Of a stretch of 64,000 nt of DNA, positions 1 through 10,290 are shown in pieces; within the stretch, counting starts at the first letter, position 1; each line of letters starts with the position of its first letter. The stretch spans positions 135,858,949 through 135,922,948 of the forward strand of contig JAHLJT010008756.1 in assembly GCA_031308135.1 (NCBI GenBank). The letters are read 5' to 3'. The notes below the pieces were generated by a model. The model saw only the letters and a program-made list of their open reading frames with translations. It was not told the origin of the DNA and searched no databases. The DNA comes from Acheta domesticus (Eukaryota; Arthropoda; Insecta; Orthoptera; Gryllidae). The position numbers and the translations under genes were made by a program.

Positions 1-165
1 CGTTTGGTAATGATCTCGACACTACCGATCAGCGCAGCCGGCCGCTAGAATTCTCCACCAGACGGTTTGACCTGGCTAGAGTAGCAAATCAGCCATCGCC
101 GGGACTAGAACCTTCTGGTCCGAGTCGCTGCAGAGATAGCGTCAATGCTGGCTCTGACCTAGTCA
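1..165 (-). repeat. SINE-A copy 1 (5' part, cut by window edge)
   Basis: This is a minus-strand copy of the ~500 bp SINE family seen complete at 8476-8991. The shared blocks are the GCCGGCCGCTAGAATTCTCC stretch and the degenerate B-box region around 100-120. The tRNA-like head lies to the right and the element continues left beyond the window. No coding capacity is expected. Confidence 0.7.
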
Positions 166-247
166 ACCCGTAAATGAGAATAATGAATTTACGAAACAGT
201 AAATATGATATCAGTTAATACTTAAGAGTGCAATATTTTGATTCCAT

Positions 248-356
248 ACCTTCGCAGATCTGGATAAGAGAAGGTCCTGGGATCAAATCAGAAGGATAAC
301 AACAGAAGCACAACAGCGTCTGGATAACAGAAGGTCTTGGGTTCAAATCCAGTGAG
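248..356 (+). repeat. Duplicated tRNA-like fragment
   Basis: Two ~40 bp near-identical units (about 258-290 and 318-351) each carry a B-box-like stretch; the second reads GGGTTCAAATCC. No matching A box or cloverleaf is evident, so these look like tRNA or SINE fragments rather than a tRNA gene. The following bases to 690 hold nothing I recognise. Confidence 0.3.
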
Positions 357-689
357 AACACATATTTGCACATCCTAACAAACCATTTTCATAATTATTT
401 AACTCATTGCTCATCATATTCCTCTTTTTCTTTTTTACTAGTTATATTACTTTTGATCTTCTTGGACATGCTTTTTCATATCTTTTCTCTGACTACATTT
501 TCCATCGAACGTAGCTTTCTATCATTATTAGTTGCAATTTGTTGAACATGATACTCCCTAAGGCACATAATAAATCCCGAAGCCTTCGGATATCCCAAGG
601 GAATCAATGTCGCCTTCTAGGAAGGGTGCAATCAGTGAGACAGAGCTTTTTAGTGATAGACTAACTTGCAGACTTCTTCAGGGAATTTA

Positions 690-690
<1 letters not shown>

Positions 691-758
<68 letters not shown>

Positions 759-780
759 TATTATTATTATTATTATTATT
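691..780. repeat. (TAA)n tract, tail of the left-most Dong-type fragment
   Basis: About 90 bp of nearly pure ATT/TAA trinucleotide. On the minus strand it follows directly on the 3' end of the LINE fragment at 781-1138, so it reads as that element's 3' tail plus residual target. Translation of this tract gives a meaningless poly-isoleucine ORF. Confidence 0.85.
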
Positions 781-1137
781 TCACAGTTCTGTCTCTGGAT
801 AAAATCTCAGGAGTGAGGTAACCGTACGGGCTCGTGCCGAGTAACGGCCCTTTTCGATGTCGAAGCAGGATTACATGTATTAGGCATGAGTAATACTATT
901 GTTGAGGAACTTTCTGACTATTGCGCAAGTTTTGAGGATGACAACTTTCTGTAATTCCATGTACAATATATTTGGCATTTTCAACTGTTGTAGGCTGTTT
1001 CGCAAGGTTGTTGGGATGACACCAGTTGTGGACACAGTGATGGGTATTGTGTAAACTTTCTCCATTTTGCACTGTTCTTTTATTTTTGTTGCTAAATCAG
1101 TGTATTTGGACACCTTTTCTGTGTGGGAGGACTGAAG

Positions 1138-1138
<1 letters not shown>
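781..1138 (-). pseudogene. R4/Dong-type LINE, 5'-truncated 3' end (C-terminal endonuclease region)
   Basis: A 77-residue open stretch (880-1113, minus) matches the extreme C-terminus of the restriction-like-endonuclease (RLE) LINE found next door. It has a KYTDLA segment, then an IPI-V-TTGVIP segment, then EL-QKVVILKTCAIVRKFL, paralleling KYKSLEIEI, VVPIVIGALGFVP and the GTAHILRKVL ending in the neighbour at 1183-3253. About 100 bp of 3' UTR and a TAA tail follow. The upstream end stops abruptly at the next TAA tract (1139-1182), which is 5' truncation at the target site. The protein is clearly diverged from the neighbouring copy, so this is a different subfamily. The family (established) encodes one protein with RT, a CCHC finger and an RLE for target-primed insertion. 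Only the last part survives here, so it is inactive. Confidence 0.7.
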
Positions 1139-1179
<41 letters not shown>

Positions 1180-1182
1180 TTT
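1139..1182. repeat. (TAA)n tract between two Dong-type copies
   Basis: A pure TTA/TAA run of ~44 bp. It is the 3' tail of copy 1 and the 5' boundary of the truncated copy at 781-1138, as expected if the second element inserted into the tail of the first. Confidence 0.85.
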
Positions 1183-3253
1183 CCATTACATCACGACTAA
1201 AGATGTTATGAGTCGGCTGAATATAAAATCTACTCCGGGTTGCAACCAGCTAGCTAAGGAGTAGATCCGGTGACTATCAGTGCCTCTACAATACTTTACG
1301 CAAAATGTGGGCTGTTCCAAATAAAGCAATTTCTTGCACTTCCCAGTCTTTTGAATTACCAGGGAGTTTAGACAAGTTCTTACTCAAATTTTGCGGAACA
1401 AATCCCAAAGCTCCGATAACTATCGGGACGACCTGTGCTTTTACGCCCCACATTCGGCTGATCTCGATTTCCAAACTCTTGTATTTAAGACGTTTCTCTG
1501 CCTCCTTGGTAACGACGCAAGGTACAGCAACATCGACAAGTAAACACGATTTTTTCTCAAAATTCCAATATTAATATTTCTCAAAATTCCATAACAATAT
1601 CCGGTTTCTTTGCCGCTATCATGCGATCAGTTCGAATTGTTCGGTCGTACAATATCGTATACAATCCAACAGACGTCACCGGTTTTGGTGAGTGTTCGTA
1701 ACACTTGGGGCATGTGTTTGGAACTTCGAGGGCGGTACAGATCTGCCAGTGGGGGTAGCTACACACCCTGTCATGTCTTTTCAGGTATTCGGTCTTTGCT
1801 AGGATTGGACAAGCTGAGACAATATGATCAATGGTTTCTACTTGCTCCTGGCAAATGCGGCATTTATCATCTTGGGAAATTTTGAGAACTGCATTATCAT
1901 AATGTCGTGTTCTCAAGGACTGATCTTGGGCAGCTATTACAAGTGCTTCCGATTCTGGCTTCATTCTTCCCCTTTTAAGCCACATAAATGATTGATCTTT
2001 ATTGATCTGCACCTTGTCCATTCTTTTTAGGTATTGTCCGTGGAGTGGTTTGTCTCTCTTCGATTTCTTTAACATTTTTTATGTCTCACATTTCATGTTT
2101 AGCAGCATCAGAAGTTCAGTGTCTGTGTTTTTTCGACGTGTCGTGCCTAGTTTTCTTCGCAATACTTCTTGCTACACTAACAATGCTTCTGTTTCCCATT
2201 CTTCGGTCAGATTTCATGACCTGCCTCATTAGAGGGTCATCTTGATGGCTGACTACATACTTCCCCAACCCGACTATTGCGTTGTGCCAGGAGGCCTCAA
2301 TTTGTCTGAGGCCTCTTCCTCCTTCTTACCCGACACATAAAGTCTATGTATATCAGCTCGAGAGTGGGAAACGTGATGCATTGTTAGCAGTTTTCTGGTT
2401 TTTCGATCCATGGTGCGAATTTCTTGCTCAGTCCAGTGCACTAGTCCAAAACTGTATTCGGCTACAGGTACCGCCAAACTACCTATTGCAGATATTTTAT
2501 TCCTGGAATTCACAGCGGACTGCAGGACCAGTCTCACTCTCCTATAATACTCCCTACGAATTCTCTCTTTCATTCTGTCGTTTGAGATGGTTTCACATTC
2601 TTCAATGCCCAGATATTTGTAAGTTTTACCTGGCTCAAGATCTTGAATCACAGTGTGCGTATCAATTTCAATGTTCGCAGACGTTGTGAGTTTCCCTCTT
2701 TTTAAGTTGATTTTTGCACACTTGTCAAGACCAAACTTCATGCAGATGTCATTGCTAAAGTCATTCACGACAGACAGCATTTGGGAGAGAATCGCTTCAT
2801 TCTTGGCAAACACTTTCAGATCATCCATGTAAAACAAATGTGATACTGGCCTTTCATCACCATGGAGCTTAAACCCAAAGTCAGCTTGCGACAACTGTCT
2901 CGATAGTGGGATCAAACTGATGCAAAACAGCAGAGGGGATAGTGAATCTCCTTGAAAAATACCCCTGTTAATCTGAATACTTCTGGTTTCTACTGCTTCC
3001 TTTCCGCTGTGTATTAGTAACCTGGTACTCCACAACTTCATACTAGCCTTGCAAAATTCAATAAGTCTAGGATGAAATCGATAGATCTCCAGGGTCTTCA
3101 AAATCCAATCGTGTGGAACACTATCAAAGACCTTTTGGTAGTCAATCCAAGCCATGCTCAAATTACGTTTGCGTTTCTTTACATCATTCAAAATGACTTT
3201 ATTCAGTAGCAAGATTTCCTTACAACCATAAGAGCCTTTACGACATCATTTTA
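1183..3253 (-). pseudogene. R4/Dong-type non-LTR retrotransposon copy 1: RT, CCHC finger and RLE domains, frameshifted
   Basis: A 5'-truncated non-LTR retrotransposon read on the minus strand. The RT part (3212-2274, 312 codons) shows motif A as DYQKVFDSVPH, motif B as GIFQGDSLSPLLF, the catalytic YMDD within LFYMDDLKVFAKN, and the KTYKYLGI motif. After a frame break, 2075-1581 carries a CX2CX8HX4C zinc finger (CRIC...HIVSAC) and KPDI, the first half of the PD-X(12-14)-D endonuclease site. A third open segment (1474-1286) is the C-terminus ending GTAHILRKVL. This order, RT then finger then RLE, is diagnostic of RLE-type LINEs (R2, NeSL, R4/Dong), which nick a specific target and prime reverse transcription from it. 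The (TAA)n tail (1139-1182) and a TAA tract at its 5' edge point to Dong-like TAA-targeted elements of the R4 clade. At least two frame breaks and a missing N-terminus make it inactive. The clade call rests on target habit and domain order, not on an alignment. Confidence 0.85.
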
Positions 3254-3286
<33 letters not shown>

Positions 3287-3449
3287 CGTATTGGCTGTAA
3301 CTGATTACGCAACACGTTTTTCTCTTCCGAGACCCAGTCGCATTCTATCCTGGAGAGATAAACGTGTGGAATTATGGGGATCAGCCTTTCGGCTGTATCC
3401 ATTGGTTAAGACAAGATTGTTAGTCTTGAATAATGAGGGGATAGGATGA

Positions 3450-3450
<1 letters not shown>
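3254..3450 (-). repeat. SINE-C copy 1, 5'-truncated, with TAA tail
   Basis: The body from about 3285 (…TTATGGGGATCAGC… at 3375-3390) matches 34715-34880, where a tRNA-like head is also present. On the minus strand it ends in a TAA tail at 3254-3284. Its 5' side is cut off near 3450, exactly where the next TAA tract begins. The Dong-type copy 1 starts inside this SINE's tail. Confidence 0.7.
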
Positions 3451-3498
<48 letters not shown>

Positions 3499-3715
3499 GA
3501 ATAGGGGTGATTATGAGGGGCGAAAGTACTGAGATGATGGTGGGGAGGTGGGAGGTGTTCGTGGGCTTTTGGAGGCATCCCAGCACTCGATTTATGACCA
3601 AGGGAAACCCCGAAATCCCCGGTCAGCACGGCCGGCCTGGGAATCGAACCCGGACCTCCCGATGACGCATCCAGCGCTCCGCGCACTGAGCCCCTTCGCT
3701 CGGTTTCAGCGAATT
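3451..3715 (-). repeat. SINE-B, tRNA-derived, with TAA tail
   Basis: Minus-strand tRNA-related SINE. The B box reads GGTTCGATTCC (reverse complement of 3640-3650) and an A-box-like GGCTCAGTGCGC lies at about 3682-3700. The body is followed by a long TAA tail at 3451-3497. The pol III-type head and simple-sequence tail are the standard SINE layout. It is the outermost member of the TAA chain running to 691. Confidence 0.75.
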
Positions 3716-3980
3716 CATTATTTTCCGCGTCGTTTCCTCCGTGCGTCTCTCGCAGCCCGTGGCTTGCGACCGTGGCGCCGCGTCGCGTCGCGTCGCGTCG
3801 GGTCGGCGCGTCGGCGCCGTGGGCCTGGCCTTGCCCGAGTCCCGGGCGCCGACCTTGCTCGCTCTTGGGGGAGGTGCGGGAGGGGGAGGACAGGAGTCCG
3901 ATTCCTAAACGCTCCTTTCCCACTGCCCCTTTTCGCCTATCGTTCATTCTTAATTCTTGTATCCCTTAATACTTACTAAC
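3716..3980. other. GC-rich block with CGTCG-type repeats
   Basis: A sharply GC- and CpG-rich stretch in AT-rich surroundings, including a GTCGC pentamer run near 3780-3802. The open frames crossing it on both strands are composition artefacts. I see no gene signature. From about 3990 to 4655 the sequence is AT-rich with nothing recognisable. Confidence 0.4.
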
Positions 3981-4655
3981 AACATCATGTATTTTTTTTT
4001 TCAGATGTTGTATTCTAATGTACAGTGCCAACCAAAAGAATAAGGTCACCCTTCTCCATCACATTTCTTTAAGGTGTTCCTGTACATTTGTTTAGTGTTG
4101 TTATCTTTATGGCTTATTAAATTAAGCCCAAAAAATGCCACCTTTCCATAAAACAACAGATTGCTAACTAAAAGAATGAAAGAGTTCTCAGGGATTTTCT
4201 TTTATCGGCAAACTGAAAAGAATATCAATTTTTAACGTTTAAAAAATGCTCAGTAAAAAAATTATTAAACTTATATCAACCAATTGTGGTTGTAAATGGA
4301 ACGATCGGGTGAAGTGCCTCATAAAATACTAAAACCTGTGAATGATGATGACTTTCTCATGATTTTTTCACACAAGTCAAATTGTCATCCAATGAAACTC
4401 ATTAACGGAAGAAAATATCCTGAAGAACTTAATAGCATATCTTAGAAAGAGAAGAAAGTTCAGTTAAATCGTGTGAAAAAGATATAGCAAGTTCTGAATA
4501 TTTTGGGTCAAACCTTAAACATAAGCTGGTCAATCAATGTATTTTTATGCTAGTTTTAAAAGAAAACTGTTTTTCTCTTAAAATATAAGATATTATTTTC
4601 AGTCCCATTAAAATATTTCAGTTTGAAAATAAACAGTAACCTAAATCTGTGATTT

Positions 4656-5080
4656 TTCTTTCTCGTCTTACTACGTAAGTAGTAAAGAAAAAGTATTGTA
4701 ATCGTACAGCGCCGATTTTTCGACAAAAAACACTAATTTTTGAAACAGTAACGAAATAGTGAATAAATATTATTCCCATGTGTAGTAAATAGTTTCCTCT
4801 GAAACATGTAGTTAGAATCCACATTTTTGAGGCCTTAATACCAAAAAATTGATTGACGGCAAAACGTCTGTCCGTCCGTCCGTGCATCTCTCTGCGGTCA
4901 AGACCAGCGTCTAAACCGTTCACACGATGTTCTCTAAAATAGATATTGTCTGAATGCTCTGAATGAAGACAAGGCCCTGCAAGTTTGAGAGGCATAGTTT
5001 GATTTTTGAAGATACTTTACATGAAGCTTCACAACATTTTCAAAATGTTCTCTCAAATGGCTCCGCATTTCTGTATTAAA
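4656..5080 (+). repeat. Family A repeat, divergent copy
   Basis: Carries the family landmarks in order: a GTCTGTCCGTCCGTCC-type block near 4866-4884, then a cluster around 4905-4950 resembling the GCGTCTAAACCG/AAAATAGATATT segment, then a TACTTTACATGAAGC segment near 5012-5026. It is clearly diverged from the copies at 46 and 49 kb. Confidence 0.6.
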
Positions 5081-5282
5081 CCTCAACCTCGTTTGGCGTA
5101 AACAATACTTAACAAAGACACTGGTCTCTTGTTTGGTAGAATCTCCAAATTTTCGACCAGTTTTCTAAAGGCAGCAGTCACGTGCTGCGCGGTGGTCTCG
5201 GGAGTTTGCGTGCGGGAGCGACAGACCTTTCTCTGATCGTTAAAAGTGACAAGTGTTGCTACTGTGAATACAGAAAGTAACG

Positions 5283-5753
5283 TACAAATACCTAGGCATT
5301 GTATTTGATAAAAGGTTAACATGGACACCGCACATCAATGTAGTAGGAAATAACTCAAAAGCAAACATTTCAAAATTATTTCTCATACTAAACCAGCGCT
5401 CTACTCTGAAAATCGAATGCCGATTGCTACTATTCAAATCAATTATCCTTCCTTCCACAGCTTATGAATGCCCAATCTGGGGAGGTGCAGCTCCTAACAG
5501 TATTAAAAAAATTAAAGTAATCCAAAATATATTTCTAAGAAATACTCGAAATGCCCCTTGCTTCATCACAAATGAACAAATTAATTGAGAAGTAAAAATA
5601 CCGAAACTTAAAGAAACCATAGCCAAATTAGCCAACAATTTTTACAACAACCTGCATATACACCCAAGTACCATTATTTTTAACGTAGGAAAAAAGGCGG
5701 TATATCCACGCATAATGTCAAGATTTCCCAAAGATAGATTCAAATCACCGTAA
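5283..5753 (+). pseudogene. Jockey-clade LINE, C-terminal part of the reverse transcriptase
   Basis: One continuous frame of 157 codons with a single internal TGA (5586-5588). It starts at YKYLGIVFDKRLTW (the YLG-L-D motif just after the RT palm), continues through a LPSTAYECPIWGGA segment and a VIQNIFLRN segment, and ends at TAA 5751-5753. These are the hallmarks of the RT thumb and C-terminus in jockey-type LINEs. The upstream palm with its catalytic aspartates is missing, so this is a 5'-truncated dead copy. The short AT-rich stretch after the stop is probably its 3' UTR. The same clade supplies the ORF1/endonuclease pieces at 6.6-8.2 kb, but the order is wrong for one element, so these are separate insertions. 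The host role is nil; the family copies itself by target-primed reverse transcription. Confidence 0.8.
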
Positions 5754-5759
5754 ACCATA

Positions 5760-6595
5760 ACCGCCTCAGCTCCATAACATAACCTCTTACCTTCTCCTTT
5801 ATTTTTATTAAACAATTAAATTTAATCAACAAATAAGAGTACAAACCTGTACCTTATGGATGGCCAATAAAAACTGTCATTTGCTGATCTTTGAAAACAC
5901 TTGAAAGACTGTATTGTCAAACAAGAATAAATACTTTTTTTTAAACATACAATATGGCATGGCACAATATGGTAAGGCACAATATGGATGCCTTCAGCTT
6001 CCTTCAACAGGGAAGTGAAGACGTGATATGACCACCATTGAATCGTCTGCCGAAGGGATGAGCTGTGACCACAGGAGTCTACTCGAATCCGCCCACGGAA
6101 AATCGCACGGTCACACAAGCTTTGCAAGAATAGTACAAAACACTCTGTATCCAGATAAAGATCAAAGTTTGTTATTAGACGGAATAGACTACATTTCGCC
6201 TCTTCAAAGGTGTGTGGAGGCATTGGCTACTTTTGTATCACCGGGTAAGATAATATACGCCTCAAAGATCTTCATCAGTAGAGTGTGTATTTTTCTCATC
6301 AGTAAACAGTAGATGAAATAGCCGATAAATATAAAACGGTCAATATTGATGGAGGGGAACAGAATATTAGACCATTTGGTAGTAGGCACAGACGAGCAGT
6401 ATTATCAAATGTGTTTCCAATGATACCCAATGCTGTTATTTAATAAAGACTCGGTAAGTTAATTGTGGTCAGAAGCTCAAAAGTGTAATTCATCTGCCTT
6501 TGGAAAATAACAGTTTACGCACAAATTACACTTTCTAAGGCAAAAATATGTGCCGGAAAATCATTAAAAATACCTGAAACTACAGCTATTGAATG
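5760..6595. other. Unassigned stretch
   Basis: AT-rich sequence with scattered short open frames on both strands and no recognisable domain, splice signals or repeat structure that I can support. Confidence 0.3.
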
Positions 6596-7335
6596 TAAAT
6601 GTGAATGTGAAATGAATGTGACAAAATCTGGATTGATCGGTTCAGTGGCATCTGTATTAAATTCTTAGAATGCAAGGTAGAAGGTCATGCAGCAAAAACA
6701 TGTAAAAATGTAGACAATAACAATTCCAGCACTAATTTAGTCGCAACAGAAAAGACAAATATGAATGTTGACAACAAACATAAAGCTGTAGCTGTAGACA
6801 ATAATAATACCAGCACTAATGCAGTCGTAACAGAAGAGACAATATAATGTTGACATCAATCGTAAAGATATAGCAGTTTAGACGGACGACTTCCCCACTT
6901 GATAATGGAAATTCTTCGAAAAGAACATTGTCACAAATTACAAGCACTTCAAGCTCAAAACAACGAAATTTATCCAGAATAATCTACAAATAAGAACTGA
7001 AGAAGAAGAAGAAGAAGAAGAAGAAGAAGAAGGAAGAAGGTCTGTAAATAAAATAACGCTGGAAATAACATTAAAAAAAAGAACATTACTGAGCCAATAA
7101 CTCCAGTTAAAGAAAGGTTAGAAACAATACTCAGTTATGAAGAATTAAAACGTTTATTGGAATATGCATATAGAACAAACTATTCACTTCAAATTTTATT
7201 TCATTATATTCACTGTATCCACTAAACCGAAAAGCTGATTGATTTAATTAAAGAAATATACCCATTGCTAGATGACAGGGGTATGAAATCAAGCTTTTTG
7301 AGAATAATGAAGAAAAGAAGGATCTGGTATCTTCT
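6596..7335 (+). pseudogene. Jockey-clade LINE ORF1 (gag-like) relic
   Basis: Broken coding sequence for the nucleic-acid-binding ORF1 protein of a jockey-type LINE. Near 6655-6703 the frame reads a degenerate zinc knuckle: ECKVEGHAAKTC retains CX4HX4C while the first cysteine position is phenylalanine (TTC). Further on, around 7120-7310, the translation gives a helical YEELKRLLEYAYRTN segment and a LLDDRGMKS segment, which look like the C-terminal tail of jockey ORF1 proteins. Several stops and a (GAA)n expansion at 7000-7040 interrupt it. ORF1 normally coats the element RNA in a ribonucleoprotein. The order ORF1 then endonuclease (7560-8170) on one strand supports one original element. Assignment is by motif pattern only. 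Confidence 0.6.
7000..7040. repeat. (GAA)n microsatellite
   Basis: A run of GAA units inside the jockey ORF1 relic. It would encode poly-glutamate or poly-lysine and is probably a later expansion. Confidence 0.85.
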
Positions 7336-7559
7336 GAGGTCTCAAGAGGCTCTACGGTTAACGTCTACTTATCACGTGACTACTATCAAGAATGAAGATT
7401 AAAATTCTATAATGAAACGCGTACAGCTGGTCAACCTGTTATTATTTCCTGCAAAAACTTCAGAATGAAAATAATTTCGGCAATTTTTGCATAAAAGAAT
7501 CCAGTTTTAAGAATAATCAACATAAGAAGATTAAAGGTTGTAAGTAATACTACAACAAG

Positions 7560-8170
7560 AGATTGTTACATGCAATTGCCGGTGGAGGTCTGGTCTATGA
7601 GTCTGTCTGTGCAATTGCAAGTGGAAGTTAATGAGTCTGTAATGAGAACTGAAGTGCAAATAACAAGCAACCTTGAACTAGTGGATGTCAATTTAATTAT
7701 CGAAAGTAGAATCATCGTGATGTGTGACCGGTACATACCTAGTTCACTCTAACTGCACAGCAGCTACTTCGATAATATAATTCAACAGATCAGTCATCCA
7801 CTAATTTTATTAGTTGATTTTAACAATCACAATGTTCAATGGGGATCAGAAAGAATAGATTCCAGGGGGAAAATAATTGGTGACTTTGTAGAGAAAGATG
7901 TCCTTGTATTATTAAATGTAGATAATAGACCTACGTACTTTGTTGTGACAATAGAAACTAAAAGAACCATCGATTAAAAGCATTGTGTACCGAATCTAGT
8001 GAGATACCTTCAGTGGAATGTACCCAGCGATGACCTATTAAACAGCGACCATTTTCTTATTGTAACGTTTGAGGACTTACTCAAACAGAAGTTATCCATA
8101 CTCCCAGATGAATATTTAAACAGGCCAATTGGCCACTTTATCAGCAAAGAATCTGCAAAATGCACTTATT
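7560..8170 (+). pseudogene. Jockey-clade LINE ORF2, APE-type endonuclease domain relic
   Basis: The plus-strand translation shows the second half of an exonuclease-endonuclease-phosphatase fold: YIPSS near 7733, then ILLVDFNNHNVQWGS (7805-7850; the GDFNAHN-type motif, with Val for Gly), DSRGKII, LLNVDNRPTYF, a TKRTID segment, and DLLNSDHFLIV (the catalytic SDH) near 8034-8067. These match the endonuclease of jockey-like LINEs, which nicks target DNA to prime reverse transcription. There are at least three breaks (stops near 7750, 7977 and 7990). The RT domain that should follow is absent and the sequence degrades by ~8170. It is a dead fragment, probably the same insertion as the ORF1 relic upstream. 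Confidence 0.75.
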
Positions 8171-8460
8171 AACTATTACGTAATCAGTGACGTGTGGAGT
8201 GTAATATATTGCAATAGTGAATAATTGTCGGGTCAACTAGTATTTTATATAAATTTTAATATTCTATCTCCTCGGTTGCATGACGTCAATGAAGTCAAAG
8301 AACAGTATTACGAAAGAAATGCCTACGAAATGGATCCGCGGAAGGCTCAGCGAAAGAGCGGCCATGGAAGTGCAGGAGCGGCTTTGCTACGGCTGCGTCC
8401 CCCCCCCCCACCCCACCCGTCCACACCGCTTCGCTGTCAACGAATCCTAAGCTGCCCATG

Positions 8461-8475
8461 TTAAAGGGACGTTCG
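8461..8475. repeat. Target-site duplication, left (SINE-A copy 2)
   Basis: TTAAAGGGACGTTCG, repeated exactly at 8992-9006 on the other side of the SINE. Fifteen identical bases immediately flanking both ends is strong evidence for LINE-type target-primed insertion. Confidence 0.93.
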
Positions 8476-8991
8476 CCGGGAGAGGTGGCTCAGGGCATCA
8501 ACTGATGTCACTATGGTGCCTGTGACCGCGGGGTCCTAGGTTACAGTCCCGACGGTGGCTCGACACTAGCTAGTCAGTTAAGCCGAATTTACTTCACTGT
8601 CTGAAGGTGAATTCTAGCGGCCGGCTGCTCTGACCGGTAGTTTTGCGTGGTTTCTCAGAACAACACCAGGCGAACGCCGTTCCTAACAAAAAGGCCGCGA
8701 ACTTTCCTTCCCCTTCCGTGTTCTACCTCACCCCTTACACATTCTTGCACTAACACATACCACACATACCGGGAGGCCAGTCGGGAGTTTAGAGCTCGTC
8801 CCGGCTGGGGCGGTGTCCCGCTGATGGGAGATATCTGGTTGGAGAGAAAACCCTGCTAGTCGACGGTAGGTCGGATCTCGCTCTCCAGCGGGGGAAGATC
8901 ACCGTCACCTCCCAATGAAAACCATGGACTACACTTACGGGACCAATAACCTCATTAGTTTACGCGCCCGTATCGTCACTAACAATCATCA
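8476..8991 (+). repeat. SINE-A copy 2, full length, 516 bp
   Basis: Complete tRNA-derived SINE bounded by a perfect 15 bp duplication. It starts CCGGGAGAGGTGGCTCAG (A-box-like GTGGCTCAGGGC), has a degenerate B box near 8535-8550, a CTAGCGGCCGGCTGCTCTGA core, a CTTCCTTCCCC-type middle and a 3' end of CTAACAATCATCA. Other copies lie at 1-165, 9180-9732, 45850-46152 plus 48713-48906, and 54931-55432. It is long for a SINE. It has no coding capacity and depends on a LINE partner. The short tail is not TAA, so its partner is probably not the Dong-type LINE. Confidence 0.9.
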
Positions 8992-9006
8992 TTAAAGGGA
9001 CGTTCG
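8992..9006. repeat. Target-site duplication, right (SINE-A copy 2)
   Basis: Exact 15 bp copy of 8461-8475, directly after the SINE 3' end. Confidence 0.93.
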
Positions 9007-10290
9007 TATGAACGTACCACATATAGGAGTCCAGATGGGGAACACGGCCCCCTCTAGGGTAGCCATGGTCCCTGCGATACGTCAATAGCCTAAAGGTGGA
9101 GGCAGTGAGACGCCGGGAAGGGGGCCCCGAGCCGCCCGGTTAGCGCCTTAGTTTGGGTGGCCCCCTCGTGGGCTCTCGGATTGATTGATTCGTGTTTCCG
9201 GGCGCGTCAACTACGTAGGTCATTAGTTCCGTACGTATAGTGCGTGTTTCTCCTCTCTCTGGAGGTGGCGATGATCTTTTCACCGCTGGATGGCGAGATC
9301 TGGCGCCGACCTACCGTCGACTAGCGGGGTTTTCCCCTCAACCAAGTATCTCCCACCAGCGGGGCACCGCCCCAGCCGGGAAAAGCTGTAAGGTCCGACC
9401 GGTCTCTTGGCATGTGTGGCATTGAAGTGCATGTTAGTGTATGTTTAAGAGGAGAGGACAAGGAAGAGGAAGGAAAGCTCGCGCGCGGTCCGAGGCCCGT
9501 TTGTTAAGGTACTGCTCCGGCATTCGCCAGGTGTTGATCGGAGAAACCACGGAAAACTCCCGATCAGAGCAGCCGGCCGCTAGAAGTCTCTCCCAGACAG
9601 CGATTGAATTTGACCTAGCTGACAAGCTAGTGTCGACAATCCTGTCGCCGTCGGGACTGGAACCTAGGACCTCCCGGTGAGAGGGACTGCAGTGACATCA
9701 GGTTGATGCGCTGAGCCATTTCTCCCGGTATAGGCTCTCGGCTTCGTCGTGGCAGTGGCCCGATACTTTGGGCAAAGAGGAGGGACTTGTCCCGGTGCAT
9801 GTGAATAGCGCATTGTTTGGACTCCGCTACAAGCCTGGGTTGCTAGGATCTGTGTGTTGGCAGGGCGACCCCACCCAGGCATTGTTTGGGAAGGTTGCCG
9901 TGACGGCAAAGTGCGTTCCAGCGGGATCCGGATACCAGCCTGTCGGCGGGGGGCGGTGAGGATAAAAGCGAGAAGCTCAGGGCCCATCCCGGAGATTCGT
10001 CCCCCTGGTAGAATAAGGACATGCGTGGTGTGGAGAGCCACCATTACTATACACCGAAGGTTGTGGCTTGCATCGGCAAGCATAACATCCCGGCGGCGCA
10101 ACCTCCAAAAAGTTCTGTCGCATGCAAGCGAGGGCCAATATATGCGGGCACACAGGCCAATATATACGGGTGATAGTCCACGCAGGGTCAAGACTGCTCA
10201 TGTTAACCCGGGAATGTTCGCAATAGATCTGAGAGATCCAAGCCAAGGCAATTTTATGTTCCTGAATTATTGCGATGCATTAGTCGTCTG
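9007..10290. other. GC-rich block of unknown origin, split by SINE-A copy 3
   Basis: Setting aside the SINE at 9180-9732, about 700 bp of GC-rich sequence (9007-9179 and 9742-10290) reads through continuously across the insertion point. It looks like one older unit, possibly the 5' region of a LINE. The open frames on both strands (e.g. 9854-10291 plus, 9664-10191 minus) show no domain I recognise. Two GGCCAATATAT motifs at 10133 and 10157 are a local 24 bp-spaced repeat. No function is assigned. Confidence 0.35.
9180..9732 (-). repeat. SINE-A copy 3, full length, inverted
   Basis: Minus-strand copy carrying the whole SINE-A structure, from the ATTGATTGATT 3' tail (9180) to the TTTCTCCCGG head (about 9719-9728). 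Flanks share GGCTCTCGG (9171-9179 and 9733-9741), a probable short target duplication. It lies ~190 bp from copy 2 in opposite orientation, making a large inverted repeat. Only a few substitutions and small indels distinguish it from copy 2 in the parts I compared. Confidence 0.85.

Noticed and set aside
607..816. 69-codon open frame with isoleucine runs
   Set aside because: It is a direct translation of the (ATT)n tract; there is no independent coding evidence.
3420..3979. Overlapping open frames of 143-175 codons on both strands
   Set aside because: They run through SINE-B, its TAA tail and a GC-rich patch. The SINE head and tail explain the sequence better.
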